DNA of 20,614 nucleotides from an uncultured Sphingomonadaceae bacterium (GCA_946479505.1 CAMLGC010000045.1:1-20614), one strand, 5' to 3'. Counted from the first letter of the stretch, positions 1 through 6,804 are shown. Made by a program: numbers and translations. The notes: a model not told the origin generated them from the sequence alone.

Positions 1-410
1 TTGATGCCGTGCTTGATGATCCAGAACTGCTGCGCAGGGGTGAGATCGTGGTGTTCGGCGAGGATGGGAGCCTGCGGATAGAGGCCCTGGCTCATTTCGC
101 TCGGCTCGACACCCGGCCCGAGATGGCATCCCGCGCACATTTCGCCGTATAGGCCGGCGCCGACCGAGACGCGCTGAGCTGATGCGAGATCCGCCGGCGG
201 TTCGATGCCTTGAGCATGAACCGCAATCGAGCGGTCGCGAAGGCTTTCGATCACCGCATAAACAGGGCGCGTATGCGGGGCGTCGGCCGCAATATTGTAG
301 AAGCCGAAATAGATGAAGGCGATCGCGCCCAGCACGATGATCGCAAGCAGGATCGCGACAAAGGTTCCGCTGGGCAGGTGATGTCGCATCCGCTCTCGAT
401 TGATCGGCAT
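1..410 (-). CDS. Membrane-anchored cytochrome c, third gene of the copA-copB operon (partial)
   Basis: This is probably a periplasmic electron carrier held to the inner membrane. The 136 visible residues start with a short basic stretch and one hydrophobic helix at about residues 16-38. A heme-binding CAGCH motif follows at residues 92-96. The reading runs off the left window edge at Trp-Ile-Ile-Lys-His-Gly-Ile, just before the region where small cytochromes c usually carry the axial Met, so that ligand cannot be checked. The start at 410 is supported by an AGGAGG ribosome site nine bases upstream. Only 24 bases separate it from the copB stop, so it is probably transcribed with copA and copB. 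Its link to copper resistance is inferred from position only. It could pass electrons to or from the multicopper oxidase, or simply be a general diheme-type or monoheme cytochrome. Confidence 0.8.
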   Translation of the reverse strand, partial: MPINRERMRHHLPSGTFVAILLAIIVLGAIAFIYFGFYNIAADAPHTRPVYAVIESLRDRSIAVHAQGIEPPADLASAQRVSVGAGLYGEMCAGCHLGPGVEPSEMSQGLYPQAPILAEHHDLTPAQQFWIIKHGI

Positions 411-434
411 TGTTTGCGCCCCTCCTTTATATTG

Positions 435-1550
435 TCAGAACCAAACCCTGATGCCTGCGACCAGGCTTGTGGTGGTCGGATCGGCACCATCGGCGCGCGC
501 CAAATCGGCGGTACGACCGGTCTTTGCTTCGTAGGAAATGCCGATATACGGCGCGAACTGGCGGCGAATTTCATAGCGCAGCCTCAGCCCGAGCTCGGCG
601 TCGGTGAGGCCGGAGCCGAGGCGGTTCTCAGGCACGTCCTGCGCGGAGAAGTTTAGTTCGGCGCGCGGTTGGAGGACCAGTCGTTGGGTGATCCGCTGGT
701 CATAATAGCCTTCGAGGCGGCCGAGCAGGTCGCCCTTGGTCGAGAGGAACGCGGCGCCTTCGACTTCGAACATATAGGGGGCAAGCCCCTCGAAGCCGAC
801 GGTCGCGTACGTGCGGCTCGGCGATGGCTCGAAATCGTGGCGGATACCCGCCTGGAGATTGAAATAGGGACCGATTGCGCGGCTATAGAGGGCCTGGATT
901 TCGGCCGCCTCGATGCCTTCCCGGAACACGCCTTCGCCTTCCGACTTGAGCGTCAGCCGGTTAATGTCGCCACCGAACCAAGCCTCGCCATCCCAGCGAT
1001 AGCCGTCCTTGCCCTGCCGGACCTGGACTTCGGCGAGATTGAACATGATCTGGTAGAGTTCTCGCCCACCCTGCTCCTCACGGAACTCCTCGCGCGCCTC
1101 GGCCATCACCGCCGGGGGATAGACGCGATCAGCGGCGTGGTCCTGAGGCGGTATTGGCGGCGGGGCAGTGCCCGCCGGGAGATTGGTGCCACCCTGCGAT
1201 TGATCCGCCGGCATCGTGCTCATGTCCATTCCGGGCATCGACTGCATGTCGTGGCCGTTTTCCGCACCTGCGTCCGGCGTCGGCATTGCCATGCCGGGCA
1301 TATCGGACATGTCATGGCCCTGGTGTTCAGTTGGTGCGGGTGCCGCCGCTTGGGATGACTTAGCCTTCGGTTTTGCTGTCGCTGGCTTCTTCTTCTTGGT
1401 CTGCGCCGGCCGGCTCTTAGGTGTCTGCTGCGCCGGCATCTTCATCCCCGGCATCGACATGCCGGGCATCGAATGATCCATCGTCTGTCCCAACGCAGGT
1501 GACGAGAGCAGGAAGAGCGCCGAGGCGCTCAGAAGCAGTGACCGTTTCAT
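435..1550 (-). CDS. copB: Copper resistance protein B, outer membrane
   Basis: CopB-family outer-membrane protein of 371 residues, thought to bind or sequester copper at the cell surface. A signal peptide covers about residues 1-22 (MKRSLLLSASALFLL, cleavage near ALGQ). The mature N-terminus is a low-complexity region (about 23-150) with repeated MPGM, MDHSM and GHDM motifs typical of Cu(I)-binding Met-rich segments, split by a Lys/Pro/Ala-rich linker. The remaining 220 residues are the CopB beta-barrel domain, ending in Val-Trp-Phe with the terminal aromatic residue expected of an outer-membrane barrel. A longer open frame extends to 1874, but the ATG at 1550 is the start: it overlaps the copA stop as ATGA and begins a proper signal peptide. 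That overlap implies translational coupling to copA. Confidence 0.93.
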   Translation of the reverse strand: MKRSLLLSASALFLLSSPALGQTMDHSMPGMSMPGMKMPAQQTPKSRPAQTKKKKPATAKPKAKSSQAAAPAPTEHQGHDMSDMPGMAMPTPDAGAENGHDMQSMPGMDMSTMPADQSQGGTNLPAGTAPPPIPPQDHAADRVYPPAVMAEAREEFREEQGGRELYQIMFNLAEVQVRQGKDGYRWDGEAWFGGDINRLTLKSEGEGVFREGIEAAEIQALYSRAIGPYFNLQAGIRHDFEPSPSRTYATVGFEGLAPYMFEVEGAAFLSTKGDLLGRLEGYYDQRITQRLVLQPRAELNFSAQDVPENRLGSGLTDAELGLRLRYEIRRQFAPYIGISYEAKTGRTADLARADGADPTTTSLVAGIRVWF

Positions 1551-3505
1551 GCCGCTTCTCCCGCGAGGGGACGGATCTTCACCACGCGCATCATGCCGGC
1601 AAGCATGTGGTAGAGGAGGTGGCAGTGGAACGCCCAGTCGCCGGGCGCATCGGCCGTGAGGTCCCAGGTCACTGTGCCGCCCGGCATCACGTTCACCGTA
1701 TGCTTGCGCGGCGCGAACTCCCCATGCCCCGTCACCATTTCGAAGAAATGGCCGTGGATGTGAATCGGGTGGTTCATCATCGTGTCGTTGACGAGCTTGA
1801 CGCGGACGCGCTCGCCCGTCCGGAATGCGATCGGCTCGGGCGAGTCGCTCATCTTCACGCCGTCGAACGACCACATGAAGCGCTCCATGTTGCCGGTCAG
1901 ATGGATGTCGATCGACCGCGACGGTGCGCGCACGTCCGGGTTGCGCTCGAGCGCGACGAGGTCGCGATAGGTGAGCACACGGTGGCCGACATCCTTGAGT
2001 CCGGTCGGCGGCTCGCCCGTGCGGTCCATCGGCATCGGCGAAATCGTCTGCACGCCCGGATTCTTTGCGACCTCGGGCGCGTTGGAGAAGTCGCGCATCG
2101 ACATGTCGCCCATGTCCATGCCAGCCATTGACCCGGACTGCATGCCCGCCATGGCGCCATGATCCATTCCGGGCATCGCACCGCTGCTTTGACCGGACAT
2201 TCCCGACATCGACCCATGGTCCATGCCTGCCATCGAGCCGTGATCCATCCCGGGCATTGCGCCCGAGGGTGCTGTCTCGATCTCGGCCGCGATCGCACCC
2301 GAGGGGACCGTCGCGATCCCGGCTGAGGCGTTTTGCTCGGCGGTCGGGTCCACCGGCCGCCCTTCGGTGGGATCGGGCATGCCCATATCCATGCCCATGT
2401 CCTTCATCGTCGCGACGGGCCGCTTGCGCAGCATCGGCACCGGTGCGACGAGGCCTTCGCGGACCGCGAGCGTGCCGCGCGCCATCCCCGACCGGTCGAT
2501 CGCCTCGCCGACGATCGTGTAGGCGTCGCGGCTGGGCGTCACGATCACGTCATAGGTTTCGGCGACCGCGATCTGGAACTCGTCGGTTTCGATCGGGCGG
2601 ACATTCTGGCCGTCGGCCTGGACCACCGTCATCGGCAGGCCCGGGAGGCGCACGTTGAAGTTGGTCATCGCCGAGGCATTGACGAAGCGCAGCCGCACGC
2701 GCTCGCCGGGCGCGAACAGCCCGGTCCAGTTGTCGTGGGGACCGTGGCCGTTCATCTGGTACATATAGGTGGAGCCGGTGACGTCCGAGATATCGGTCGG
2801 ATCCATCCGCATCCCGCCCCAGTCGATGCGATCGTCGAGTGGCTGATCGGCCCCCGCGAGCAGTCCGGCGAAGGTCTGCTTCTGATAGTTGAAAGGACCC
2901 CCGCCCATCTTGAGCATGCGGAAGATCTCCATCGGACTCATCGCGCTGTGATCGGCGAGCACGATCACGTGTTCGCGGTCGTAGGCGACCGGATCGGAAC
3001 CGGCGGGGTCGATCACGATCGGGCCGTAATGCCCCATCTGCTCCTGCCCGCCCGAATGGCTATGATACCAATAGGTGCCGCTCTGCTTGAGCGGAAATTC
3101 ATAGACGAAGGTCTCGCCCGGGCGGATTCCGGGGAAACTCACGCCCGGCACACCGTCCATCGGGAATGGCACGAGAAGGCCGTGCCAATGGATCGAACTG
3201 TCTTCATCGAGTTGGTTGGTGACCGACAATCGGACATTCTGCCCCTCCCTGAGGCGCAGAAGGGGCGCGGGCACGGTGCCGTTGATCCCGATCGCGTGCG
3301 TCGTCTCGCCGTCGGCGGTCAGCATCATGCGATGGATGGTGAGCGCTATGTCGGTGCCCGCGAGCGTCGGCAGCGGCTTGACGATCCCGCCAGTTCCGCT
3401 CTGTGCCCAAGCGGGAAACAGACTACCGGTCGCGGCGAGGCCACCCAGCGCCGCACCGCCTGCCAGAAAGCTGCGACGTCCGAAAAGAAGACGATCATTT
3501 GTCAT
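1547..3505 (-). CDS. copA: Copper resistance multicopper oxidase CopA (periplasmic)
   Basis: CopA-family multicopper oxidase of 652 residues, expected to oxidise Cu(I) in the periplasm. The N-terminus holds a twin-arginine signal (GRRSFLAGG at 9-17, hydrophobic to about 34, AWAQ cleavage), so it is exported folded. Copper-site motifs are complete: HWHG at 106-109, YHSHS at 147-151, HPIHIHGHF at 579-587 and HCHLLYH at 627-633 with an axial Met at 638. Between the second and third cupredoxin domains (about 365-475) lies a long Met/His insert with repeats of MPGMDHG and MAGMDHG, as in CopA/PcoA proteins. It is first in the operon with copB and the cytochrome c. The 495-bp region upstream holds an ECF-type promoter at 3583-3609 and a CueR-type box at 3825-3855. 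The ribosome site is weak. Confidence 0.95.
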   Translation of the reverse strand: MTNDRLLFGRRSFLAGGAALGGLAATGSLFPAWAQSGTGGIVKPLPTLAGTDIALTIHRMMLTADGETTHAIGINGTVPAPLLRLREGQNVRLSVTNQLDEDSSIHWHGLLVPFPMDGVPGVSFPGIRPGETFVYEFPLKQSGTYWYHSHSGGQEQMGHYGPIVIDPAGSDPVAYDREHVIVLADHSAMSPMEIFRMLKMGGGPFNYQKQTFAGLLAGADQPLDDRIDWGGMRMDPTDISDVTGSTYMYQMNGHGPHDNWTGLFAPGERVRLRFVNASAMTNFNVRLPGLPMTVVQADGQNVRPIETDEFQIAVAETYDVIVTPSRDAYTIVGEAIDRSGMARGTLAVREGLVAPVPMLRKRPVATMKDMGMDMGMPDPTEGRPVDPTAEQNASAGIATVPSGAIAAEIETAPSGAMPGMDHGSMAGMDHGSMSGMSGQSSGAMPGMDHGAMAGMQSGSMAGMDMGDMSMRDFSNAPEVAKNPGVQTISPMPMDRTGEPPTGLKDVGHRVLTYRDLVALERNPDVRAPSRSIDIHLTGNMERFMWSFDGVKMSDSPEPIAFRTGERVRVKLVNDTMMNHPIHIHGHFFEMVTGHGEFAPRKHTVNVMPGGTVTWDLTADAPGDWAFHCHLLYHMLAGMMRVVKIRPLAGEAA

Positions 3506-3582
3506 TCGAAAGAAGATCCGTTCTTTGAGTTTCGGTACTGGTGGCAGGCGTGGCTGGGCCGCGACGGTGGCGCGTTATTGGC

Positions 3583-3609
3583 TACGCAGCGCGCGCGATC
3601 TTCCCTCAT
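3583..3609 (-). promoter_or_regulatory. Predicted ECF-sigma promoter of copAB
   Basis: Reading leftward, the site is ATGAGGGA (3609-3602), four bases, CGCG (3597-3594), six bases, GCGTA (3587-3583), ending 77 bases before the copA start. The same words with the same spacing occur upstream of copC (6722-6748) and cnrY (3953-3979), in the direction of transcription each time. The layout, a G/A-rich -35 and a CGTA-type -10 with 14-15 bases between, suits an ECF sigma factor. The obvious candidate is the CnrH-like protein encoded nearby. The promoter role is inferred; the conserved element is seen directly. Confidence 0.72.
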
Positions 3610-3824
3610 AATTTTTTTCGCCGAAACGCGTTTTCTCCACCATGTTCATAAGGCTCCGTCGTGCGGCGTAGCTCGGTAATGCAAGGAGAAATCATGTCCA
3701 CGCAGTTGTCGGAAAATTGGCCGAAGCGCATGCGGGTGGACTAAGTTTGTGAATTGGTCCGAATAGTCCGCGCAGCGACCGCAACAGCATCCGAGGCATG
3801 CCAGCTTGTGGCATGTCCCGTTCG

Positions 3825-3855
3825 GAGATGGGGTTTGACATCGTGTCAGGGTCAA
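3825..3855 (-). promoter_or_regulatory. CueR-type (MerR-family) operator upstream of copA
   Basis: Read leftward, this has TTGACC (3855-3850), a 19-base spacer containing the dyad TGACA-CGA-TGTCA, then CATCTC (3830-3825) in the -10 position. It aligns base for base in layout with the box before the copper ATPase at 6774-6804, including the unusual 19-bp spacer of MerR-family promoters. The -10 is poor, so the promoter may be weak or decayed. It points at copA but lies about 320 bases upstream of its start. Confidence 0.62.
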
Positions 3856-3952
3856 GAGGAAAAGATCAAAAGCCGATGAGGGAGAACACCGCTTCGGCGC
3901 CCGGCTCGAACATGAAACGGGACGTGCCTCGACGGCCCTCATCGAAGTTGGG

Positions 3953-3979
3953 ATGAGGGATCGACGCGATGGATGCGTA
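3953..3979 (+). promoter_or_regulatory. Predicted ECF-sigma promoter of cnrYXH
   Basis: ATGAGGGA (3953-3960), four bases, CGCG (3965-3968), six bases, GCGTA (3975-3979), 25 bases before the cnrY start. It is the same spaced element as before copA and copC. Autoregulation by the ECF sigma factor of the operon would be normal for this class. The -35 part also forms one arm of an inverted repeat (3936-3943 with 3952-3959). Confidence 0.72.
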
Positions 3980-4004
3980 GAATGGTACAGGGATATTCGC
4001 TCGA

Positions 4005-4283
4005 ATGGTGGATGACATGGATACTGCGCTTCGGCTCCTTGCGGAGTCACCCGTTCCGGACGCGTTGACCGATATCGACGCGGGGGTCTTCGCTCGTATC
4101 GCAAACAGGCGCACGCATGATCTCGGCCGTTCGGTCATCGTCGGCGCTGCGGCATTCGCGCTGGCCACGGGCATCGGCGCTGGATTGTGGCCGATCGCTC
4201 CCTCTCAGTCGGCGGAGACGCTCGCACCACTTGTTGACGCTTCATCGCTGGCGCCGTCGAGCTTGCTTGTGAGCCATCGATGA
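4005..4283 (+). CDS. cnrY: CnrY-like membrane anti-sigma factor
   Basis: Small protein of 92 residues, close to the size of Cupriavidus CnrY. An acidic, helical N-terminal part of about 40 residues (MVDDMDTALRLLAES and onward) would face the cytoplasm and hold the sigma factor. One hydrophobic helix follows at about 43-65, then a short periplasmic tail. The sequence alone would be hard to assign; the call rests on size, topology and position directly before a CnrX-like sensor and a CnrH-like sigma factor. The stop overlaps the next start as ATGA. A second ATG at 4017 is a possible alternative start with a slightly better GGTGG ribosome site. Inferred role: to release CnrH when the sensor binds metal. 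Confidence 0.72.
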   Translation: MVDDMDTALRLLAESPVPDALTDIDAGVFARIANRRTHDLGRSVIVGAAAFALATGIGAGLWPIAPSQSAETLAPLVDASSLAPSSLLVSHR

Positions 4284-4720
4284 GCCGCAGACGCGGACTC
4301 CTGATCGTCGCCTTCGTCGCCTTTCTGGCGGCGATCGCTGGTGTGTTCATCGGGCGGGGGTTATCGGATCACCGTTCCGAACCGCAGAACGCGCTTCATG
4401 AACTGCTTCATGAGCAGCTCGATCTTGATGCGAGCCAAGAAGCGCAGATCGCTGCGCTGGAAGCGCGCTATGCCGTCCGCCGACGTGCGCTCGAACTCCA
4501 ATTGCGCGCAGACAACGCCCGGCTCGCCGAGGCGATCGAGACCGAACATGGTTATGGCCCCCGCGTCACCACTGAAATCGATCGCTCGCATGCAGCGATG
4601 GGCGAGCTTCAGAAAGAAACACTGGCGCATATTTTTGCGATGCGCGCGGTCCTTCGGCCCGAACAGGCCGAGAAGTTCGATCGCGCGGTGGTCAAGGCAT
4701 TAACCGCCGACGCAACATGA
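4280..4720 (+). CDS. cnrX: CnrX-like periplasmic metal sensor
   Basis: A 146-residue membrane-anchored sensor (Cupriavidus CnrX is 148). Residues 7-26 form the N-terminal anchor helix, and the rest is a helical periplasmic hairpin of the CpxP/Spy-like heavy-metal sensor family. In CnrX the Ni/Co site uses His42, His46, Glu63, His119 and Met123. Here His40, His44, Glu61, His117 and Met121 occur with identical spacing, all shifted by two. The full ligand set is thus conserved, which argues for a working metal site. The residues are seen directly; the ligand roles come from the characterised family member. ATGA overlaps on both sides indicate tight coupling with cnrY and cnrH. It senses a periplasmic metal, but which one in this copper context is open. 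Confidence 0.85.
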   Translation: MSRRRGLLIVAFVAFLAAIAGVFIGRGLSDHRSEPQNALHELLHEQLDLDASQEAQIAALEARYAVRRRALELQLRADNARLAEAIETEHGYGPRVTTEIDRSHAAMGELQKETLAHIFAMRAVLRPEQAEKFDRAVVKALTADAT

Positions 4721-5289
4721 GCCTGCCGCTCGCCGATTGCTCGGACGGCGAGCTCGCCGCGCTCGCGATCGGCGGAAAACAGGCTGCATTTGGCGAGATC
4801 ATGCGCCGCCATCGTAATGCGATCTATCGTCTCACCTACGGCCATGTTGGGGATCCCGAAGCCGCTCTCGATCTTGTTCAGGAGACGTTCGTGGCGGCCT
4901 TCGACGCGCTCGACCGATATGATCAAAAACGGCCTCTAAGAACATGGCTGGCCCGGATTGCGATTAACAAGTGCCGCGATTGGGCTAGGCGGCGGGCTGT
5001 TCGGCGCCTGTTCAACTTGAGCTCGCCGTACGGCGAATTCACCTCGATAGCCGACACGGCCCCCAGCATTGAAGACACGGTGGCAGGTCGTCAGGAACTC
5101 GCGCTCCTCTGGAAAGCCGTCGCGGCACTTCCTCGGCAACTTCGCGAACCTCTCATTTTGCGAACGATCGAAGGACTGAGTCAGGCCGAAACGGCGGAGA
5201 TACTCAAAATCTCTGAGAAGGCCGTGGAAACCCGTCTCTATCGAGCGCGCTCCAAGCTCGCTCCGCTCCGCAGGCACGCAGGAGAATGA
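4717..5289 (+). CDS. cnrH: CnrH-like ECF RNA polymerase sigma factor
   Basis: ECF (group 4) sigma factor of 190 residues (CnrH is 191). The sigma-2 domain spans about residues 22-90 (RHRNAIYRLTYGHVGDPEAA, LVQETFVAAF, then RTWLARIAINKCRDWARRR). The sigma-4 domain spans about 125-185, with LPRQLREPLILR, a GLSQAETAEIL helix and the recognition helix SEKAVETRLYRARSKL. It is the last gene of the operon and starts within the cnrX stop (ATGA). It is convergent with copD, 69 bases away. Three matching ECF-type promoters in the window lie before its own operon, copA and copC, which I infer to be its targets. No CnrCBA or CzcCBA efflux genes accompany it here, unlike in Cupriavidus. Confidence 0.9.
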   Translation: MSLPLADCSDGELAALAIGGKQAAFGEIMRRHRNAIYRLTYGHVGDPEAALDLVQETFVAAFDALDRYDQKRPLRTWLARIAINKCRDWARRRAVRRLFNLSSPYGEFTSIADTAPSIEDTVAGRQELALLWKAVAALPRQLREPLILRTIEGLSQAETAEILKISEKAVETRLYRARSKLAPLRRHAGE

Positions 5290-5358
5290 CTTGACACCGT
5301 GTCCGTCGACGGCGGCCTCTGCGGAATGCTTGGGCGCGCAGGCTCACCTTCACCCCCG

Positions 5359-6294
5359 TCACATGCCCGCGGAGGGCGGGCTCAGCGTCCCGAACCAGGC
5401 AACGAGCCCAAGAATGGCGATCCCCAGGCTCGCCTCAATTGCAAGACTCCGGCGAAGGTGTGCAAGGGCGGAGCCCTGCTCGCCCGTGCGGAGCACTCGT
5501 TCCAGCGTGGGCGTTATCGTGAATCTATTCGCCGCAGCGAGGCAGAGCATTCCCAAAAAGAGGAGCAGCTTCAGCGCGAGCAACTGGAGGTATAGACTGT
5601 CGCCAACACTGGCCAACCCGCTGATCCCCACGAGCAACCAACTGTTCACGAGTCCAGTAAGGAAGAGCAGCGCGACGGCAAGGGTGCCGACCTTTGCAAA
5701 ACGCGCGAGCGCCCGATGCAGATGTTCAGCGTCGTCGCGCGACATCGAGCGATGGGCTCGAATGAGGAGGGTTCCCAGCGCCAGTATCGCCGCAATCCAG
5801 GCTCCGGCCGCCAGAAGGTGAACAATGTCAGCCGATAGATGAACCAAGCCAATTGAGCCCTGATCCATCGCACCATGCCCCGTCCAAGCAAGCGAAGCCA
5901 GCGCAACACCCCCGAGCAGGCTCATCAGTGTCGGACCGGCGCCCCGGGCTGGATGCATCACCCAGCTGGCGAGGATGAAGGCGGTGAGCGCGGCTACCCG
6001 GACGAGCCAAGCCCAGCCGATGTTCGTCTGAAGGACGAGCATCTCGAGCGTGCTCCACCGCACGTCGCCGACTGATTGACCGCTCATCGATGCGGCGAGC
6101 ACCATGAGCGACACGAGCGAGAGCGCGAGCCCCACGACAGCTCCAGCCGCGTAAAGACGGCGCAGCACGCGCAACGCTACACGCCGGCGGTCGCGTGGCT
6201 GCGGGCTGTAGATGCCGAAAAGAGGGGCGCCGAAGAGAATCATCAGGTTCAGGTAAAGCCCGAACCTGACGACAACGCCCAGCGGGTCCACCAA
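5359..6294 (-). CDS. copD: Copper resistance protein D, inner membrane
   Basis: CopD-family polytopic membrane protein of about 311 residues, the usual size. It is thought to move copper across the inner membrane in partnership with CopC. Eight or so hydrophobic helices are visible, including LYLNLMILFGAPLFGIY near the N-terminus and an LVHLSADIVHLLAAGAWIAA segment at about 150-172 that holds the conserved membrane His residues. No ATG lies near the start; a TTG at 6294 or the adjacent GTG at 6291 is used, only a few bases after the copC stop, so translation is probably coupled. Convergent with cnrH. The nearby ECF-type promoter before copC should serve both genes. Confidence 0.92.
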   Translation of the reverse strand: MVDPLGVVVRFGLYLNLMILFGAPLFGIYSPQPRDRRRVALRVLRRLYAAGAVVGLALSLVSLMVLAASMSGQSVGDVRWSTLEMLVLQTNIGWAWLVRVAALTAFILASWVMHPARGAGPTLMSLLGGVALASLAWTGHGAMDQGSIGLVHLSADIVHLLAAGAWIAAILALGTLLIRAHRSMSRDDAEHLHRALARFAKVGTLAVALLFLTGLVNSWLLVGISGLASVGDSLYLQLLALKLLLFLGMLCLAAANRFTITPTLERVLRTGEQGSALAHLRRSLAIEASLGIAILGLVAWFGTLSPPSAGM

Positions 6295-6297
6295 GGC

Positions 6298-6687
6298 TTA
6301 TTTGACCTTGAAGGAGTAGCTGCCGTTCACTCGATGCGTATCAGTCGAAACTACATGCCAATCGACCTTGTACGTACCGCTCGGCAGCGGCGATTTCATC
6401 GTGATGACGAGCGTTTTTCCATCGGCGCTGAAAGCAGTGGCAAGGCCGCTCATCTTCATGGGCGCGTTCATCTTCATTCCGGGCATGTCTGTCATGGCGA
6501 GATCGACGCCGGAAAATTGTGAAACCAACGCCTCATTGAAGTGCAGCTCGATTTTCGAGGTGGTGGCGACGCTCGAATTTGGCGCCGGGGTGGCGGAGAG
6601 GAGCTTGGGGTGCGCTTGGGCAGCGGTGCCGACAAAGAGCGCGGCGGGCACCGCAATGGCAAACAGCGAACCACGAAGGGAAATCAT
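6298..6687 (-). CDS. copC: Periplasmic copper-binding protein CopC
   Basis: CopC of 129 residues. The signal peptide ends in AQA at 23-25, leaving His26 as the mature N-terminal residue (HPKLLSATPAP), the classic Cu(II) ligand. Asp116 and His118 in STDTHRVNG complete the Cu(II) site. A Met-rich loop (MTDMPGMKMNAPMKM, 65-79) gives the Cu(I) site, so this looks like a form able to bind both oxidation states. The start at 6687 follows an AAGGAG ribosome site. It is first in the copC-copD operon and divergent from the copper ATPase. The 142-bp spacer holds an ECF-type promoter for copC and a CueR promoter for the ATPase, back to back. Confidence 0.94.
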   Translation of the reverse strand: MISLRGSLFAIAVPAALFVGTAAQAHPKLLSATPAPNSSVATTSKIELHFNEALVSQFSGVDLAMTDMPGMKMNAPMKMSGLATAFSADGKTLVITMKSPLPSGTYKVDWHVVSTDTHRVNGSYSFKVK

Positions 6688-6721
6688 GCAGAACTCCTTT
6701 TTTGAGGGGGTGTACGGAAGA

Positions 6722-6748
6722 TACGCGGCCGCCGCGAATATCCCTCAT
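6722..6748 (-). promoter_or_regulatory. Predicted ECF-sigma promoter of copCD
   Basis: Read leftward: ATGAGGGA (6748-6741), four bases, CGCG (6736-6733), six bases, GCGTA (6726-6722), 34 bases before the copC start. It matches the elements before copA and cnrY at all 17 fixed positions and in spacing. It is divergent from, and does not overlap, the CueR promoter at 6774-6804. Confidence 0.72.
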
Positions 6749-6773
6749 ATTCGAATGAAAATTCGTATCTGGC

Positions 6774-6804
6774 TTGACCTTGACATGATGTCAGGCCTTA
6801 CATT
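6774..6804 (+). promoter_or_regulatory. CueR-type promoter of the copper ATPase
   Basis: The -35 is TTGACC (6774-6779) and the -10 is TACATT (6799-6804), with exactly 19 bases between instead of 17. Inside the spacer is the dyad TGACA-TGA-TGTCA (6781-6793). An over-long spacer with a central dyad is the hallmark of MerR-family activation by DNA distortion. The cueR gene lies in the same transcript, so control is likely autoregulatory. Confidence 0.85.

Larger units (their letters stand above)
3506..4004. other. Intergenic regulatory region between copA and cnrY
   Basis: These 499 bases contain no convincing gene. From left to right they hold the copA ribosome-site region, the ECF-type promoter of copA, a stretch with a Cys-rich but start-less leftward reading frame (about 3646-3815), a small hairpin (ATGCCA, 5 bases, TGGCAT, near 3798-3814), the CueR-type box and the cnrY promoter. 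GATGAGGG occurs three times within 76 bases upstream of cnrY: at 3884-3891, inverted as CCCTCATC at 3936-3943, and at 3952-3959. The last two form a perfect 8-bp inverted repeat across the cnrY -35 element. Confidence 0.6.

Noticed and set aside
2333..3679. Long rightward open frame (448 codons) opposite copA
   Set aside because: It mirrors the high-GC codon pattern of copA, has no recognisable domain and is rich in His/Arg/Asp as antisense frames are.
3694..3738. 14-codon rightward frame with a good AAGGAG ribosome site upstream of copA
   Set aside because: Too short, with no family features and no downstream gene in the same direction that it could lead.
3886..3912. Another ATGAGGGA copy upstream of cnrY as a fourth ECF promoter
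   Set aside because: The CGCG and GCGTA parts are absent at the fixed spacing; kept only as a repeated word.
5291..5304. TTGACACCGTGTCC at the end of cnrH, similar to the CueR dyad
   Set aside because: Neither strand has a suitable -35/-10 pair at the 19-bp spacing, and it lies between two convergent genes.
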